From Gammaproteobacteria bacterium (GTDB lineage: Bacteria; Pseudomonadota; Gammaproteobacteria; Arenicellales; Poriferihabitantaceae), in NCBI GenBank assembly GCA_030590945.1, contig JAUVBY010000010.1, positions 1 through 36,334 of the forward strand: a stretch of DNA of 36,334 nucleotides, in the 5' to 3' direction. The position numbers were made by a program, and so were the translations under genes. Positions within the stretch are counted from its first letter, which is position 1, and every line of letters starts with the position of its first letter. Below are positions 1-9,489 of this stretch, piece by piece. The notes under the pieces are model-generated. The model made no database searches. It was given only the letters and a program-made list of their open reading frames with translations, and was not told the origin of the DNA.

Positions 1-2
1 CT

Positions 3-278
3 TTTCACGATTCCAGCCCTGCTTCCATTCGTTCGCGCCTGTTTATGCAATTATTCAATCCGGTACTGTGGCATAACAATTTAAACCATGTGGTTGATCA
101 GGGCGTCAATTTGATCATTGAGTTTGGCGGTGGGATCGGAAAAGGTGAAAGTGCAGCTGATAAACGTCCTAACCTCGAAGGAATCGTTAAAAAAACCTTC
201 CGCCGGCATGAATCACCACCCCGGCACCTCGCGGTTATTAACATTAAATCACTGGAAAATGCATTAAGCGAGGTATAA
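3..278 (+). CDS. C-terminal fragment of FabD-like (ACP S-malonyltransferase-like) acyltransferase; 5' end outside window
   Basis: Frame is open from base 3 (FHDSSPASIRSRLFMQLFNPVLWHNNLNHVVDQGVNLIIEFGGGIGKGE...). It matches the FabD C-terminal pattern 'QL..PV.W...L......G....E.GPG'. Confidence 0.5.
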   Translation, partial: FHDSSPASIRSRLFMQLFNPVLWHNNLNHVVDQGVNLIIEFGGGIGKGESAADKRPNLEGIVKKTFRRHESPPRHLAVINIKSLENALSEV

Positions 279-387
279 GAAACTTGTAACCTCAGGTTTT
301 ATGTTTTAATATCGATTCTGAATTCGCATAAAGCAATGCACATAAACAATTGATCAAAATAAATAATTAGCTTCTAAAGAGGGTATT

Positions 388-1011
388 ATGACTAAATTAC
401 AGTCAACTGAGAAAACCTTGTTACCAGGCGTAAAAATAGTATTGGCCTGCTGCCTGCTGGCCGTCAGTTCAACTACTTTTGCTGATTCACACTCTGCTGA
501 TTCGCAAACCACCTGGTTCGGTGAAGTCGCCGATGGCGAGTGGTTAGCCGGCATTAAACTGGGAGGAATCGCACCTGATATTGGTGGCCATGACGACGCT
601 TTCACGGGCACCGTAATGCTAGGCTATCAGTTCTCCAGACCTGCTGGAGACAGAGGACGATCATCAATCGAGTTCGAATTCAGCACCTCGGATGATGCTG
701 ATATCGTCCCCGACGGAATTCGGGGTCCGGGAGAATACGATATACATACTTTTGGCGTATTTTTTAATTATCGCTCTCCGGGCACCGTCTACTTCAAAGG
801 CAAACTGGGCCTGCTTGATTCCAATGTAGATTCACGCTTTGATTCGGGCGAAAACATAAAATCCAATGATGCTAATTTCGCATTGGGTTTAGGCTTTGGC
901 GTACGTTTAGGCGGTAATGACAGCCGTACCGCGCTTGAAGCCGAATGGGTATCCAGCAGCGGCGACAATGATATCAACTATTATAATCTTGGCCTGAATG
1001 TTGAATTTTAA
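388..1011 (+). CDS. Outer-membrane beta-barrel (porin-like) protein
   Basis: 207 aa. N-terminal signal peptide (LACCLLAVSSTTFA), alternating amphipathic strands, terminal F. RBS-like AAAGAGGG lies upstream. Confidence 0.7.
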   Translation: MTKLQSTEKTLLPGVKIVLACCLLAVSSTTFADSHSADSQTTWFGEVADGEWLAGIKLGGIAPDIGGHDDAFTGTVMLGYQFSRPAGDRGRSSIEFEFSTSDDADIVPDGIRGPGEYDIHTFGVFFNYRSPGTVYFKGKLGLLDSNVDSRFDSGENIKSNDANFALGLGFGVRLGGNDSRTALEAEWVSSSGDNDINYYNLGLNVEF

Positions 1012-1070
1012 TCCCTGAGCAATTGTGAGATAATGCGCCGTTCTGTCGACACAATATCGACAGGGCCAGC

Positions 1071-1095
1071 AAAGCCCGGTTTTACCGGGCTTTTT
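1071..1095 (+). terminator. Rho-independent terminator after the outer-membrane protein gene
   Basis: AAAGCCCGGTTTTACCGGGCTTTTT: GC-rich 7-bp stem followed by a T-run. Confidence 0.85.
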
Positions 1096-1133
1096 ACTGG
1101 TCTGCGCAAGCACCACACCACTATACTTAATAC

Positions 1134-2225
1134 ATGACTACCCACAAAATTGCATTACTGGCCGGTGACGGCATTGGCCCTGAAATCATGAAGCAAGCCG
1201 AAAAAGTATTAGCGGCGGTAGCTTCTCGTGGTACGGTTAAATTTGAACTCATGCCTGCCCTGTTCGGTGCCAGCGCCTGGTTTGAAGTGGGCCACAGCCT
1301 GCCTCAGGAAACCCTGGATATTTGCGACAAAGCTGACGCCATTTTAAAGGGCACGATTGGTCTTAACCATGCGGATACTGAAAAAATACCGGTTGAAGAA
1401 CGCCCTGAACGCGCCGGCCTGCTTCCATTGCGCAAACATCTGGATACCTATGCGAATTTTCGACCGGTCTATCTGCCTGAAGGGCTCAAACACTTCTCGC
1501 CTTTAAAGCCTGAAATCATCGGTGATGGCATCGACATCATGATTATTCGAGAATTGGTTGGCGGCCTCTATTTTGGTGATAAAAAACTCGGGGTGGACGA
1601 AAATGGCCAACGCTATGCGATCGAAACACTCGAATACACAGAGTTTCAAATCGAACGTATTTTACGCGTCGCATTCGAAACCGCTCGCAAGCGTAAAGGT
1701 GTGCTGCACAATATACACAAAAGTAACGTGCTTAAATCCAGCGTCCTATGGAATGAAATACTCCATGAAATCAAAGATGAATACGCTGATGTTCATGTTG
1801 TGCACATGCTGGTTGATGCGGCGGCCACCTATTTATGCCTGAACCCCGGTCAGTTTGATGTGATGGTGATGGAAAATATGATGGGCGATATTCTCAGCGA
1901 TCAGGGAGGCGGCATTTTAGGCTCTCTTGGCTTGATGCCATCTGCATGTATCGGCCCGGTTAAAGCGTATTACGAACCTTCTCATGGTTCCGCACCGGAT
2001 ATCGCCGGGCAAAACATCGCCAACCCTTATTCCATGCTCGGTTCGGTAGCGATGATGCTTGAATACAGTTTTGGTATGAAGGCAGAATCACAGGAAATAT
2101 TTAATGCCATGGAAGCCCTGTTTGTTGAAGGCTTCACCACGCCGGATCTCAGACAGCCCGGTATAAACAATAAAATGATCAGCACCGATGAATTTGGTGA
2201 TCGCGTGGCCGCTGCATTAGTTTGA
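1134..2225 (+). CDS. Isocitrate/isopropylmalate dehydrogenase family protein (LeuB-like)
   Basis: 363 aa. Motifs LLAGDGIGPEI, REL.GG.YFG, MENMMGDILSDQGG, GSLGLMPSA, EPSHGSAPDIAGQNIANP. Confidence 0.85.
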   Translation: MTTHKIALLAGDGIGPEIMKQAEKVLAAVASRGTVKFELMPALFGASAWFEVGHSLPQETLDICDKADAILKGTIGLNHADTEKIPVEERPERAGLLPLRKHLDTYANFRPVYLPEGLKHFSPLKPEIIGDGIDIMIIRELVGGLYFGDKKLGVDENGQRYAIETLEYTEFQIERILRVAFETARKRKGVLHNIHKSNVLKSSVLWNEILHEIKDEYADVHVVHMLVDAAATYLCLNPGQFDVMVMENMMGDILSDQGGGILGSLGLMPSACIGPVKAYYEPSHGSAPDIAGQNIANPYSMLGSVAMMLEYSFGMKAESQEIFNAMEALFVEGFTTPDLRQPGINNKMISTDEFGDRVAAALV

Positions 2226-2387
2226 ATACTCCACTGGCACTGAATCTGTTGTTTTTCCCCTTAAATCACGGTACATAATAAATATTCGAGGTAACTATAA
2301 TAATATTTACCGTCCATTTACACAAAATATATCAAATTAGAGATATAAGGCATTTATAATCGTGTCTTCGCCGATATAAACCGCCCG

Positions 2388-4520
2388 ATGACGCATTTTA
2401 AACACAGCCCATACCAGGATTGGGAATCCCTTGCTCTTAAGGAGCGACGTAAAGAAGCCCCTGACGAGATGTTGCACACCACGCTCGAAGGCATCGAGCT
2501 AAAACCATTGTATACCGCTGCGGACCTCGCCGAAATTGAATACCACGAGAGCCTTCCCGGTCTTGCCCCTTTCCTGCGCGGCCCACGCGCGACAATGTAT
2601 ACCGGCCGCGCATGGACAGTGCGACAATACGCGGGTTTTTCAACCGCTAAGGCCTCAAACGAATTTTATCGAAAAAATATAGCCGCCGGCCAGACCGGGC
2701 TTTCGATTGCGTTTGATCTTGCAACCCATCGCGGATACGACTCGGATCATCCGCGCGTGGAAGGTGATGTCGGTAAAGCAGGCGTCGCCATCGACTCGGT
2801 TGAAGACATGAAAACCCTGTTTGACCAGATCGAGCTGGATAAAATGTCGGTATCGATGACCATGAACGGCGCGGTTCTTCCTGTAATGGCCATGTTTATT
2901 GTCGCTGCAGAAGAACAGGGTGTTAAGCCTGAGCAGTTATCTGGCACCCTGCAGAACGATATCCTTAAGGAGTTTATGGTTCGCAACACCTATATCTACC
3001 CGCCCGAACCTTCAATGCGCATAGTGTCAGATATCATCTCCTACACCGCCACGAATATGCCCAAATTTAACCCGATTTCTATCTCGGGATACCATATGCA
3101 GGAAGCAGGGGCGACCTGCCTTCAGGAGCTTGCGTTTACCATTGCCGATGGCATTGAATACGCCCGCGCCGCACGAAATAACGGGCTGGATATCGATGCG
3201 TTTGCGCCCCGCCTGTCATTCTTTTTTGCAATCGGCATGAATTTTTTCATGGAAATTGCCAAGCTGCGGGCAGCACGCGTATTATGGGCGGAATATATCG
3301 ATAAACTGTTCAAACCGAAAAACCCCAAGTCGCTGATGCTGCGCACGCATTGTCAGACATCCGGCGTCAGCCTGACCAGCAAAGACCCGTATAACAACGT
3401 AGTACGTACCACAATCGAGGCCATGGCTGCGGTGCTCGGCGGCACGCAGTCATTACACACTAACTCGTTCGATGAGGCGCTCGCCCTGCCCTCTGAGACA
3501 TCCGCGCGCATTGCCCGCAATACGCAGCTCATTATCCGTGATGAAACCGAGATGACCAAAGTAGTCGACCCCCTGGGCGGTTCGTACTATATTGAATCAT
3601 TGACTCAAAGCCTGATCAACGAAGCGCGTAAAATTATTGACGAAGTCGAAGAAATGGGGGGCATGGCCCAGGCGGTTGTCAGCGGCATGCCTAAGCTTAA
3701 AATTGAAGAATCTGCTACCATACGTCAGGCGCGAATTGATAAGAATGAAGATGTCATCGTGGGCGTGAATAAATTTCAGTCGGATGATGAACAGCAGCTT
3801 GATGTACGGGTCATTGACAACCAGCAGGTTCGAGTGGGCCAGCTTAAGCAAATTGATGAAATCCGAAGTACGCGCAATGCGAGTGTGGTGAATTCCGCGC
3901 TCAAATCGCTCAGTGCGGCAGCAGAATCAAACAGCAACCTTCTCGAGGCTGCCATTGTTGCGGCTCGAGCACGAGCGACGCTGGGCGAGATTTCTGATGC
4001 ACTGGAATCTGTATATGGTCGTCATCAGGCGCAGAACCAGTCGGTTGGAGGTGTTTACGGGCGGGCATTTGAACATAATGAGCAATTTATGGAACTGCAA
4101 TCACAAATATGCGAATTTGAGGAAGAGCATGGAAGACGCCCGCGAATTCTGGTCGCAAAACTGGGGCAGGATGGGCATGACCGCGGCGCCAATGTCATTG
4201 CCACTGCGCTGGCAGATATAGGCTTTGACGTTGATCTAAGCCCCTTATTTCAGACACCTGAAGAAATCGTTCGCCAGGCACTGGACAACGATGTTCATAT
4301 TATTGGAATATCAACCCAGGCGGGTGCGCACACCCAGTTGGTGCCCGAAGTGATGACACTACTCAAACAGCAAAGCATGAACGATGTCGTGGTGATTTGC
4401 GGTGGAGTAATTCCACCTCAGGATCACGCTGCCCTGTACGAAGCTGGTGTATCCGAAATTTTCGGCCCGGGCACCCACATACCCGATGCAGCTGCCAACT
4501 TACTTGACCATCTAAAATGA
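2388..4520 (+). CDS. Methylmalonyl-CoA mutase (catalytic plus B12-binding domain)
   Basis: 710 aa. [32 protein letters not shown] and a C-terminal cobalamin-binding motif [22 protein letters not shown]. Confidence 0.95.
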   Translation: MTHFKHSPYQDWESLALKERRKEAPDEMLHTTLEGIELKPLYTAADLAEIEYHESLPGLAPFLRGPRATMYTGRAWTVRQYAGFSTAKASNEFYRKNIAAGQTGLSIAFDLATHRGYDSDHPRVEGDVGKAGVAIDSVEDMKTLFDQIELDKMSVSMTMNGAVLPVMAMFIVAAEEQGVKPEQLSGTLQNDILKEFMVRNTYIYPPEPSMRIVSDIISYTATNMPKFNPISISGYHMQEAGATCLQELAFTIADGIEYARAARNNGLDIDAFAPRLSFFFAIGMNFFMEIAKLRAARVLWAEYIDKLFKPKNPKSLMLRTHCQTSGVSLTSKDPYNNVVRTTIEAMAAVLGGTQSLHTNSFDEALALPSETSARIARNTQLIIRDETEMTKVVDPLGGSYYIESLTQSLINEARKIIDEVEEMGGMAQAVVSGMPKLKIEESATIRQARIDKNEDVIVGVNKFQSDDEQQLDVRVIDNQQVRVGQLKQIDEIRSTRNASVVNSALKSLSAAAESNSNLLEAAIVAARARATLGEISDALESVYGRHQAQNQSVGGVYGRAFEHNEQFMELQSQICEFEEEHGRRPRILVAKLGQDGHDRGANVIATALADIGFDVDLSPLFQTPEEIVRQALDNDVHIIGISTQAGAHTQLVPEVMTLLKQQSMNDVVVICGGVIPPQDHAALYEAGVSEIFGPGTHIPDAAANLLDHLK

Positions 4521-6049
4521 CAGATATACTCCAGCAACTTGAAGATAAACGCGCCGCGGCCAGATTAGGTGGCGGGCAAAAACGCATCGATACACAGCAT
4601 GCCAAAGGCAAACTGACCGCGCGCGAACGCATCGACGTTTTGCTGGATGAAGGCAGTTTCGAAGAATGGGACACCTTTGTCGAGCACCGCTGCCAGGACT
4701 TTGGCATGAATAAGAATACTATCCCCGGTGATGGCGTGGTCACGGGCCATGGCACGGTAAACGGGCGCCTGGTCTTTGTTTATAGCCAGGATTTCACCGT
4801 ATTCGGCGGCTCGCTCTCGGAAACCAATGCCGAGAAAATTTGTAAAATTATGGACCAGGCCATCAAGGTACGAGCTCCTCTCATCGGAATCAATGATTCT
4901 GGTGGCGCACGCATTCAGGAAGGCGTCGCCTCGCTGGGTGGTTATGCCGAGATATTTCAGCGTAATGTGCTGGCTTCGGGCGTAATACCTCAGTTGTCGT
5001 TGATCATGGGGCCTTGCGCGGGAGGTGCCGTCTATTCTCCAGCCATCACTGATTTTATTTTCATGGTCCGTGATACTTCCTACATGTTTGTCACCGGGCC
5101 AAGCGTGGTAAAAACTGTGACACATGAAGAGGTAACCGCAGAAGAACTTGGTGGTGCGCACACCCATGCCACTAAATCCGGCGTCAGCGACGGCAGCTTT
5201 GAGAACGATATCGAAATCTTGATGATGTCACGAACCTTTATCGATTTGTTGCCGTCCAACAATACCTCTGGCGCCCCCTCCAGGCCATTTGATGATCCGG
5301 CTGATCGCACGGATTACTCGCTTGACACCCTGATCCCCGAAAATCCAAATGTGTCGTACGATATGTATGAAGTCATCAACAAAATTGTTGATGAGCAGCA
5401 TTTCTTTGAAATCAAGCCGGATTACGCAAAAAATATCATTATAGGATTAGGCCGCATCGAGGGTGATGTGGTGGGTATCGTCGCAAACCAGCCCAAAGTT
5501 CTGGCCGGGTGCCTGGATATCAATGCCTCGGTTAAGGCCGCTCGTTTTATTCGCTTTTGCGATGCGTTTAGCATTCCTATTCTAACCTTTGTTGACGTGC
5601 CTGGATTCATGCCTGGAACCGATCAGGAGTTTGGCGGCATTATTAAACACGGCGCGAAATTGCTCTATGCGTATGCAGAATGCACCGTACCCAAAGTCAC
5701 TATTATCACGCGCAAGGCCTATGGTGGCGCGTATGATGTCATGGCATCAAAACACCTGCGCGGCGATGTCAACTTTAGCTGGCCAAGCGCAGAAATTGCG
5801 GTAATGGGCCCTAAAGGAGCGGTCGAAATTATTTTCAGAGAAGACGCCAGGGACCCTGAGAAACTCGAGAAGCGTACGGAAGAGTATCGAGAAAAATTCG
5901 CCAATCCTTTTATCGCGGGCAGCCGCGGATTCATTGACGATGTCATCTTCCCTCATTCCACGCGTCACCGCGTTGCGCGTTCATTAAACATGCTCAAAAC
6001 CAAGAAACTTGAAAACCCGTGGCGCAAGCACGGCAATGTCCCCCTTTAG
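4517..6049 (+). CDS. pccB: Propionyl-CoA carboxylase beta subunit (carboxyltransferase)
   Basis: 510 aa. [47 protein letters not shown]/stop overlap with the preceding gene. Confidence 0.93.
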   Translation: MTDILQQLEDKRAAARLGGGQKRIDTQHAKGKLTARERIDVLLDEGSFEEWDTFVEHRCQDFGMNKNTIPGDGVVTGHGTVNGRLVFVYSQDFTVFGGSLSETNAEKICKIMDQAIKVRAPLIGINDSGGARIQEGVASLGGYAEIFQRNVLASGVIPQLSLIMGPCAGGAVYSPAITDFIFMVRDTSYMFVTGPSVVKTVTHEEVTAEELGGAHTHATKSGVSDGSFENDIEILMMSRTFIDLLPSNNTSGAPSRPFDDPADRTDYSLDTLIPENPNVSYDMYEVINKIVDEQHFFEIKPDYAKNIIIGLGRIEGDVVGIVANQPKVLAGCLDINASVKAARFIRFCDAFSIPILTFVDVPGFMPGTDQEFGGIIKHGAKLLYAYAECTVPKVTIITRKAYGGAYDVMASKHLRGDVNFSWPSAEIAVMGPKGAVEIIFREDARDPEKLEKRTEEYREKFANPFIAGSRGFIDDVIFPHSTRHRVARSLNMLKTKKLENPWRKHGNVPL

Positions 6050-6058
6050 CTCTCTATC

Positions 6059-8062
6059 ATGACACCCATGCCACTTTTTAAGAAAATACTGATCGCCAAT
6101 CGTGGTGAAATCGCCTGCCGCGCCATGCGTTCGGCCACCAATCTCGGCATTGCAACCGTCGCAGTTTATTCAGAGGCCGACAGCCGAGCTAAACATGTCC
6201 GTGAAGCTGACGAAGCCGTATTACTCGGTGGTAACGCGCCCGCTGAAAGCTATCTGAACATCGAGAAGATTGTGAACGCCTGTAAACAGACCGGGGCCGA
6301 CGCGGTCTACCCGGGTTATGGTTTTTTATCCGAAAATGCCGCATTTGCCATTGCCCTGGAAAAAGTAGGCATTACCTTTATCGGCCCGAATGTGCGTGCG
6401 ATCGAAGCCATGGGGGACAAAATTACCTCCAAAAATATTGCGGAAAAAGCCGGTGTAAATGTCATACCCGGGCATACCGAAGTGCTCAAGGATGCAGATG
6501 AGGCGGTTAAAATTGCCAACCGTATCGGCTACCCAGTCATGCTCAAAGCCACCGCGGGTGGTGGTGGCAAGGGTATGCGCGTCGCCTTTAATGATAAAGA
6601 ATGCGTCGATGGTTTCGCCCGCGCGCAAAGCGAAGGCCTGTCAAGTTTTGGCGATGATCGCCTTTTCATTGAAAAATATATCGAGCAACCGAGGCATATA
6701 GAGATCCAATTAATTGCCGATACCCACGGCAAAGTCATTACGCTCAACGCACGCGAATGCTCTATTCAGCGCCGCCACCAGAAAGTTATCGAAGAGGCAC
6801 CCTCACCTTATATTACCCCTGATACGCGTCGAATCATGAGTGAACAGGCGGTATTACTGGCCAGGGCCGTTGATTATGTCTCTGCCGGTACGGTTGAATT
6901 AATCGCAGATAAAGACCAGAATTTTTATTTCCTGGAAATGAATACACGCCTGCAGGTTGAACACCCGGTCACCGAATTGATCACCGGCATCGACCTGGTG
7001 GAATTGATGATCCGCGTGGCTGCCGGTGAGGCCCTGCCCCTCGAACAGGAAGATGTACAACTCGAAGGCTGGGCGATCGAATCACGTATCTATGCTGAAA
7101 ACCCGATGCGCGATTTTGTTCCCTCGATCGGGCGTCTTACGCGTTATGTAGAACCCGAACACAGCCAGATGGTGCGCGTGGATTCAGGCGTGGCCGAAGG
7201 TGATGAGATTTCGATGTACTATGATCCGATGATCTCTAAGCTCATCACCCACGCCCCGACGCGTGACCTGGCCATCGAAGCCATGCAACTGGCGCTGGAT
7301 GAATATACGGTACAGGGCGTTGAAACCAATATTGGTTTTTTATCTTCGATTCTTCAGCAGCCTCGATTCATTGCCGGCGATCTGGATACCGACTTCATCT
7401 CAGCTTTGTATCCGGAAGGGTATGATGAAACCACCTGCGTGCCTGATAATGTTAATTCACTCATTCCGCTGGCCGCTACACTACACTACCGTTATGCCCT
7501 TCGGGCAGCCGAGCTATCGGGGCAGCTACGCCACCATGCCTACCAGGTTCCCACAAAATGGGTTGTGGTTGATGATGCCGGCGAACATCATCCGGTGGAT
7601 ATTTGCCAGGATGAAAAACAAACCCGAATAGAATACTTTGGAAAACACTATTTCATTAAAGACCAATGGACGCCCGGGCAACCGCGTTATCGTGGTGAGA
7701 TTAATGGCCAGCCAGTGGCCGCGCAGGTGAAGCGCGAGCAGTACCGCTATGTAATCTCGCATAAAGGGTACAGCCTCAATGCCTGCGTTTTGACTCCGAA
7801 TGTTGCCAGACTATCTCGATTAATGCCGGAAAAGAAGGCGCTCGACCTGTCCAAATTCCTGCTTTCGCCCATGCCCGGTTTGCTCATTGGCCTCAAAGTA
7901 AAAGCCGGGGATCGAATTGACCAGGGAGATGAGCTGGTTATAATTGAAGCAATGAAAATGGAAAACTCAATCCGCGCTGAGAATGATTGTATTATAAAAG
8001 AAGTTTTCTGTGATTCAGGCTCTACACTGGAAGTGGATCAGAAAATTCTGGAATTTGAGTAA
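6059..8062 (+). CDS. pccA: Propionyl-CoA carboxylase alpha subunit (biotin carboxylase plus biotinyl domain)
   Basis: 667 aa. ILIANRGEIACR, GGGGKGMRV, LEMNTRLQVEHPVTE, biotinylation motif EAMKMEN. Confidence 0.93.
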   Translation: MTPMPLFKKILIANRGEIACRAMRSATNLGIATVAVYSEADSRAKHVREADEAVLLGGNAPAESYLNIEKIVNACKQTGADAVYPGYGFLSENAAFAIALEKVGITFIGPNVRAIEAMGDKITSKNIAEKAGVNVIPGHTEVLKDADEAVKIANRIGYPVMLKATAGGGGKGMRVAFNDKECVDGFARAQSEGLSSFGDDRLFIEKYIEQPRHIEIQLIADTHGKVITLNARECSIQRRHQKVIEEAPSPYITPDTRRIMSEQAVLLARAVDYVSAGTVELIADKDQNFYFLEMNTRLQVEHPVTELITGIDLVELMIRVAAGEALPLEQEDVQLEGWAIESRIYAENPMRDFVPSIGRLTRYVEPEHSQMVRVDSGVAEGDEISMYYDPMISKLITHAPTRDLAIEAMQLALDEYTVQGVETNIGFLSSILQQPRFIAGDLDTDFISALYPEGYDETTCVPDNVNSLIPLAATLHYRYALRAAELSGQLRHHAYQVPTKWVVVDDAGEHHPVDICQDEKQTRIEYFGKHYFIKDQWTPGQPRYRGEINGQPVAAQVKREQYRYVISHKGYSLNACVLTPNVARLSRLMPEKKALDLSKFLLSPMPGLLIGLKVKAGDRIDQGDELVIIEAMKMENSIRAENDCIIKEVFCDSGSTLEVDQKILEFE

Positions 8063-8086
8063 ACCTATACAAATTCTGCCCGGAAA

Positions 8087-9073
8087 ATGAGCACTAAACA
8101 GGAACTCGCGGCCAAGCTACTTGAGGGAGATCGCCGCGCGCTCTCAAAAGCCATTACTCTGGTTGAATCCAGCCATGCGCAAGATCGGGAAACCGCTCTG
8201 GCGCTACTCGATTCAATCATGCCCCACACAGGCAAAGCACGCCGAATAGCGATTTCGGGAAGCCCCGGCGTCGGAAAATCTACGTTCATTGAAGCTTTCG
8301 GTGAGTACCTTATTAATGCCGGCAAGCGCGTGGCCGTGCTCAGCATCGACCCCAGCTCCAGCCTGACCGGTGGCTCAATCCTGGGTGACAAGACACGCAT
8401 GCCCATGCTGGCAAATAACCCGGCAGCCTATGTTCGCCCTACGCCCTCAGGCAGTATGCTGGGCGGTGTAGCCAGGCGCACTCGTGAAGTCATCGCGCTG
8501 TGTGAAGCCGCCGGGTACAATACGATTCTGATCGAGACGGTAGGGGTCGGGCAATCAGAAACCGAAGCAGCCAATATGAGTGATTGTTATTTACTATTGC
8601 TGCAACCGGGCAGTGGCGACAGCCTGCAGGGAATTAAAAGAGGCATCATGGAACTGGCAGACCTGATTATTGTCAACAAAGCAGACGGCGTTTTGCTCAG
8701 TTCAGCGCAAGAATCTGCCACACAATATATGCGCGCACTCAGCCTGATGCAGGAAAGAATGCCCGGCTGGCAGTGCCCTGTCGTTTTATGTTCCTCGACC
8801 GAAAAAACCGGCCAGAGTGAAACCAGCGCTCAAATTGATGCCTATTTTTCGCATGCGCAAGCATCCGGAGCCTTCACGCAAAAGCGTCTCGCACAAAAAC
8901 TTTACTGGCTGGAAGACGAGACAATTGCTGACCTGGTAGATCGCTTTAAGCGAGATAAATCGATACAGGCGCGCTACGCAGAGGCCGTAAAACAACTCGA
9001 GTCGGGACGTTCTCCGGCCAGAATTGCATCAGAATTTGTATCTCTCCTTCTTAATAACTCCCAAAAATCATGA
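8087..9073 (+). CDS. meaB: Methylmalonyl-CoA mutase-associated GTPase MeaB (ArgK family)
   Basis: 328 aa. P-loop GSPGVGKSTFIEAFG, VLSIDPSSSLTGGSILGDKTRM, ETVGVGQSE, VNKADG. Confidence 0.92.
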   Translation: MSTKQELAAKLLEGDRRALSKAITLVESSHAQDRETALALLDSIMPHTGKARRIAISGSPGVGKSTFIEAFGEYLINAGKRVAVLSIDPSSSLTGGSILGDKTRMPMLANNPAAYVRPTPSGSMLGGVARRTREVIALCEAAGYNTILIETVGVGQSETEAANMSDCYLLLLQPGSGDSLQGIKRGIMELADLIIVNKADGVLLSSAQESATQYMRALSLMQERMPGWQCPVVLCSSTEKTGQSETSAQIDAYFSHAQASGAFTQKRLAQKLYWLEDETIADLVDRFKRDKSIQARYAEAVKQLESGRSPARIASEFVSLLLNNSQKS

Positions 9074-9474
9074 TCGGAAAACTTAACCATATTGCCATTG
9101 CTGTTCCAGATCTCGCTAAAGCCACCGAGTTTTATCACGATGTGCTCGGTGCCCGCGTAAGTGACCCCCAGGACCTGCCCGAGCACGGCGTTACCACGGT
9201 GTTCGTTGAACTTGACAACACCAAACTGGAATTACTCTACCCTTTGGGTGAAAAGTCGCCCATTAAAAAATTCCTGGAGAAAAACACCGCGGGTGGTATT
9301 CATCACTATTGCCTGGAAGTTGAAGACATTGACGCGGCAATTTCACAAGCCAGAGCACATAATATACGCCTGCTGGGCGACGGTTTGCCCAAAATCGGCG
9401 CCCACGGTAAGCCGGTGATATTTATACACCCCAAAGATGCCCTGGGATGTCTGCTGGAATTTGAAGAAGTTTGA
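9070..9474 (+). CDS. mce: Methylmalonyl-CoA epimerase (VOC/glyoxalase fold)
   Basis: 134 aa. KLNHIAIAVPDLAKATEFYHDVLG, GGIHHYCLEVEDI, 4-bp overlap with meaB. Confidence 0.9.
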   Translation: MIGKLNHIAIAVPDLAKATEFYHDVLGARVSDPQDLPEHGVTTVFVELDNTKLELLYPLGEKSPIKKFLEKNTAGGIHHYCLEVEDIDAAISQARAHNIRLLGDGLPKIGAHGKPVIFIHPKDALGCLLEFEEV

Positions 9475-9489
9475 TTAGCCCTGGCTAAT
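9474..9489. terminator. Possible compact hairpin between convergent genes
   Basis: ATTAGCC-CT-GGCTAAT, 7-bp arms spanning the 10-bp gap and touching both stop codons. No clear U-run and a very short loop. Confidence 0.35.

Noticed and set aside
1041-1063. CTGTCGACACAATATCGACAG inverted repeat as a separate regulatory site
   Set aside because: Lies just before a strong terminator in the 3' region; may be only an accessory hairpin, with no further evidence.
4363-4755. 130-aa minus-strand ORF spanning the mutase/pccB junction
   Set aside because: Antisense shadow of two conserved genes; low-complexity Ser-rich translation.
4565-5167. 200-aa ORF on the minus strand inside pccB
   Set aside because: Fully antisense to a confident, conserved gene; no recognisable domain. 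Typical of GC-rich antisense open frames.
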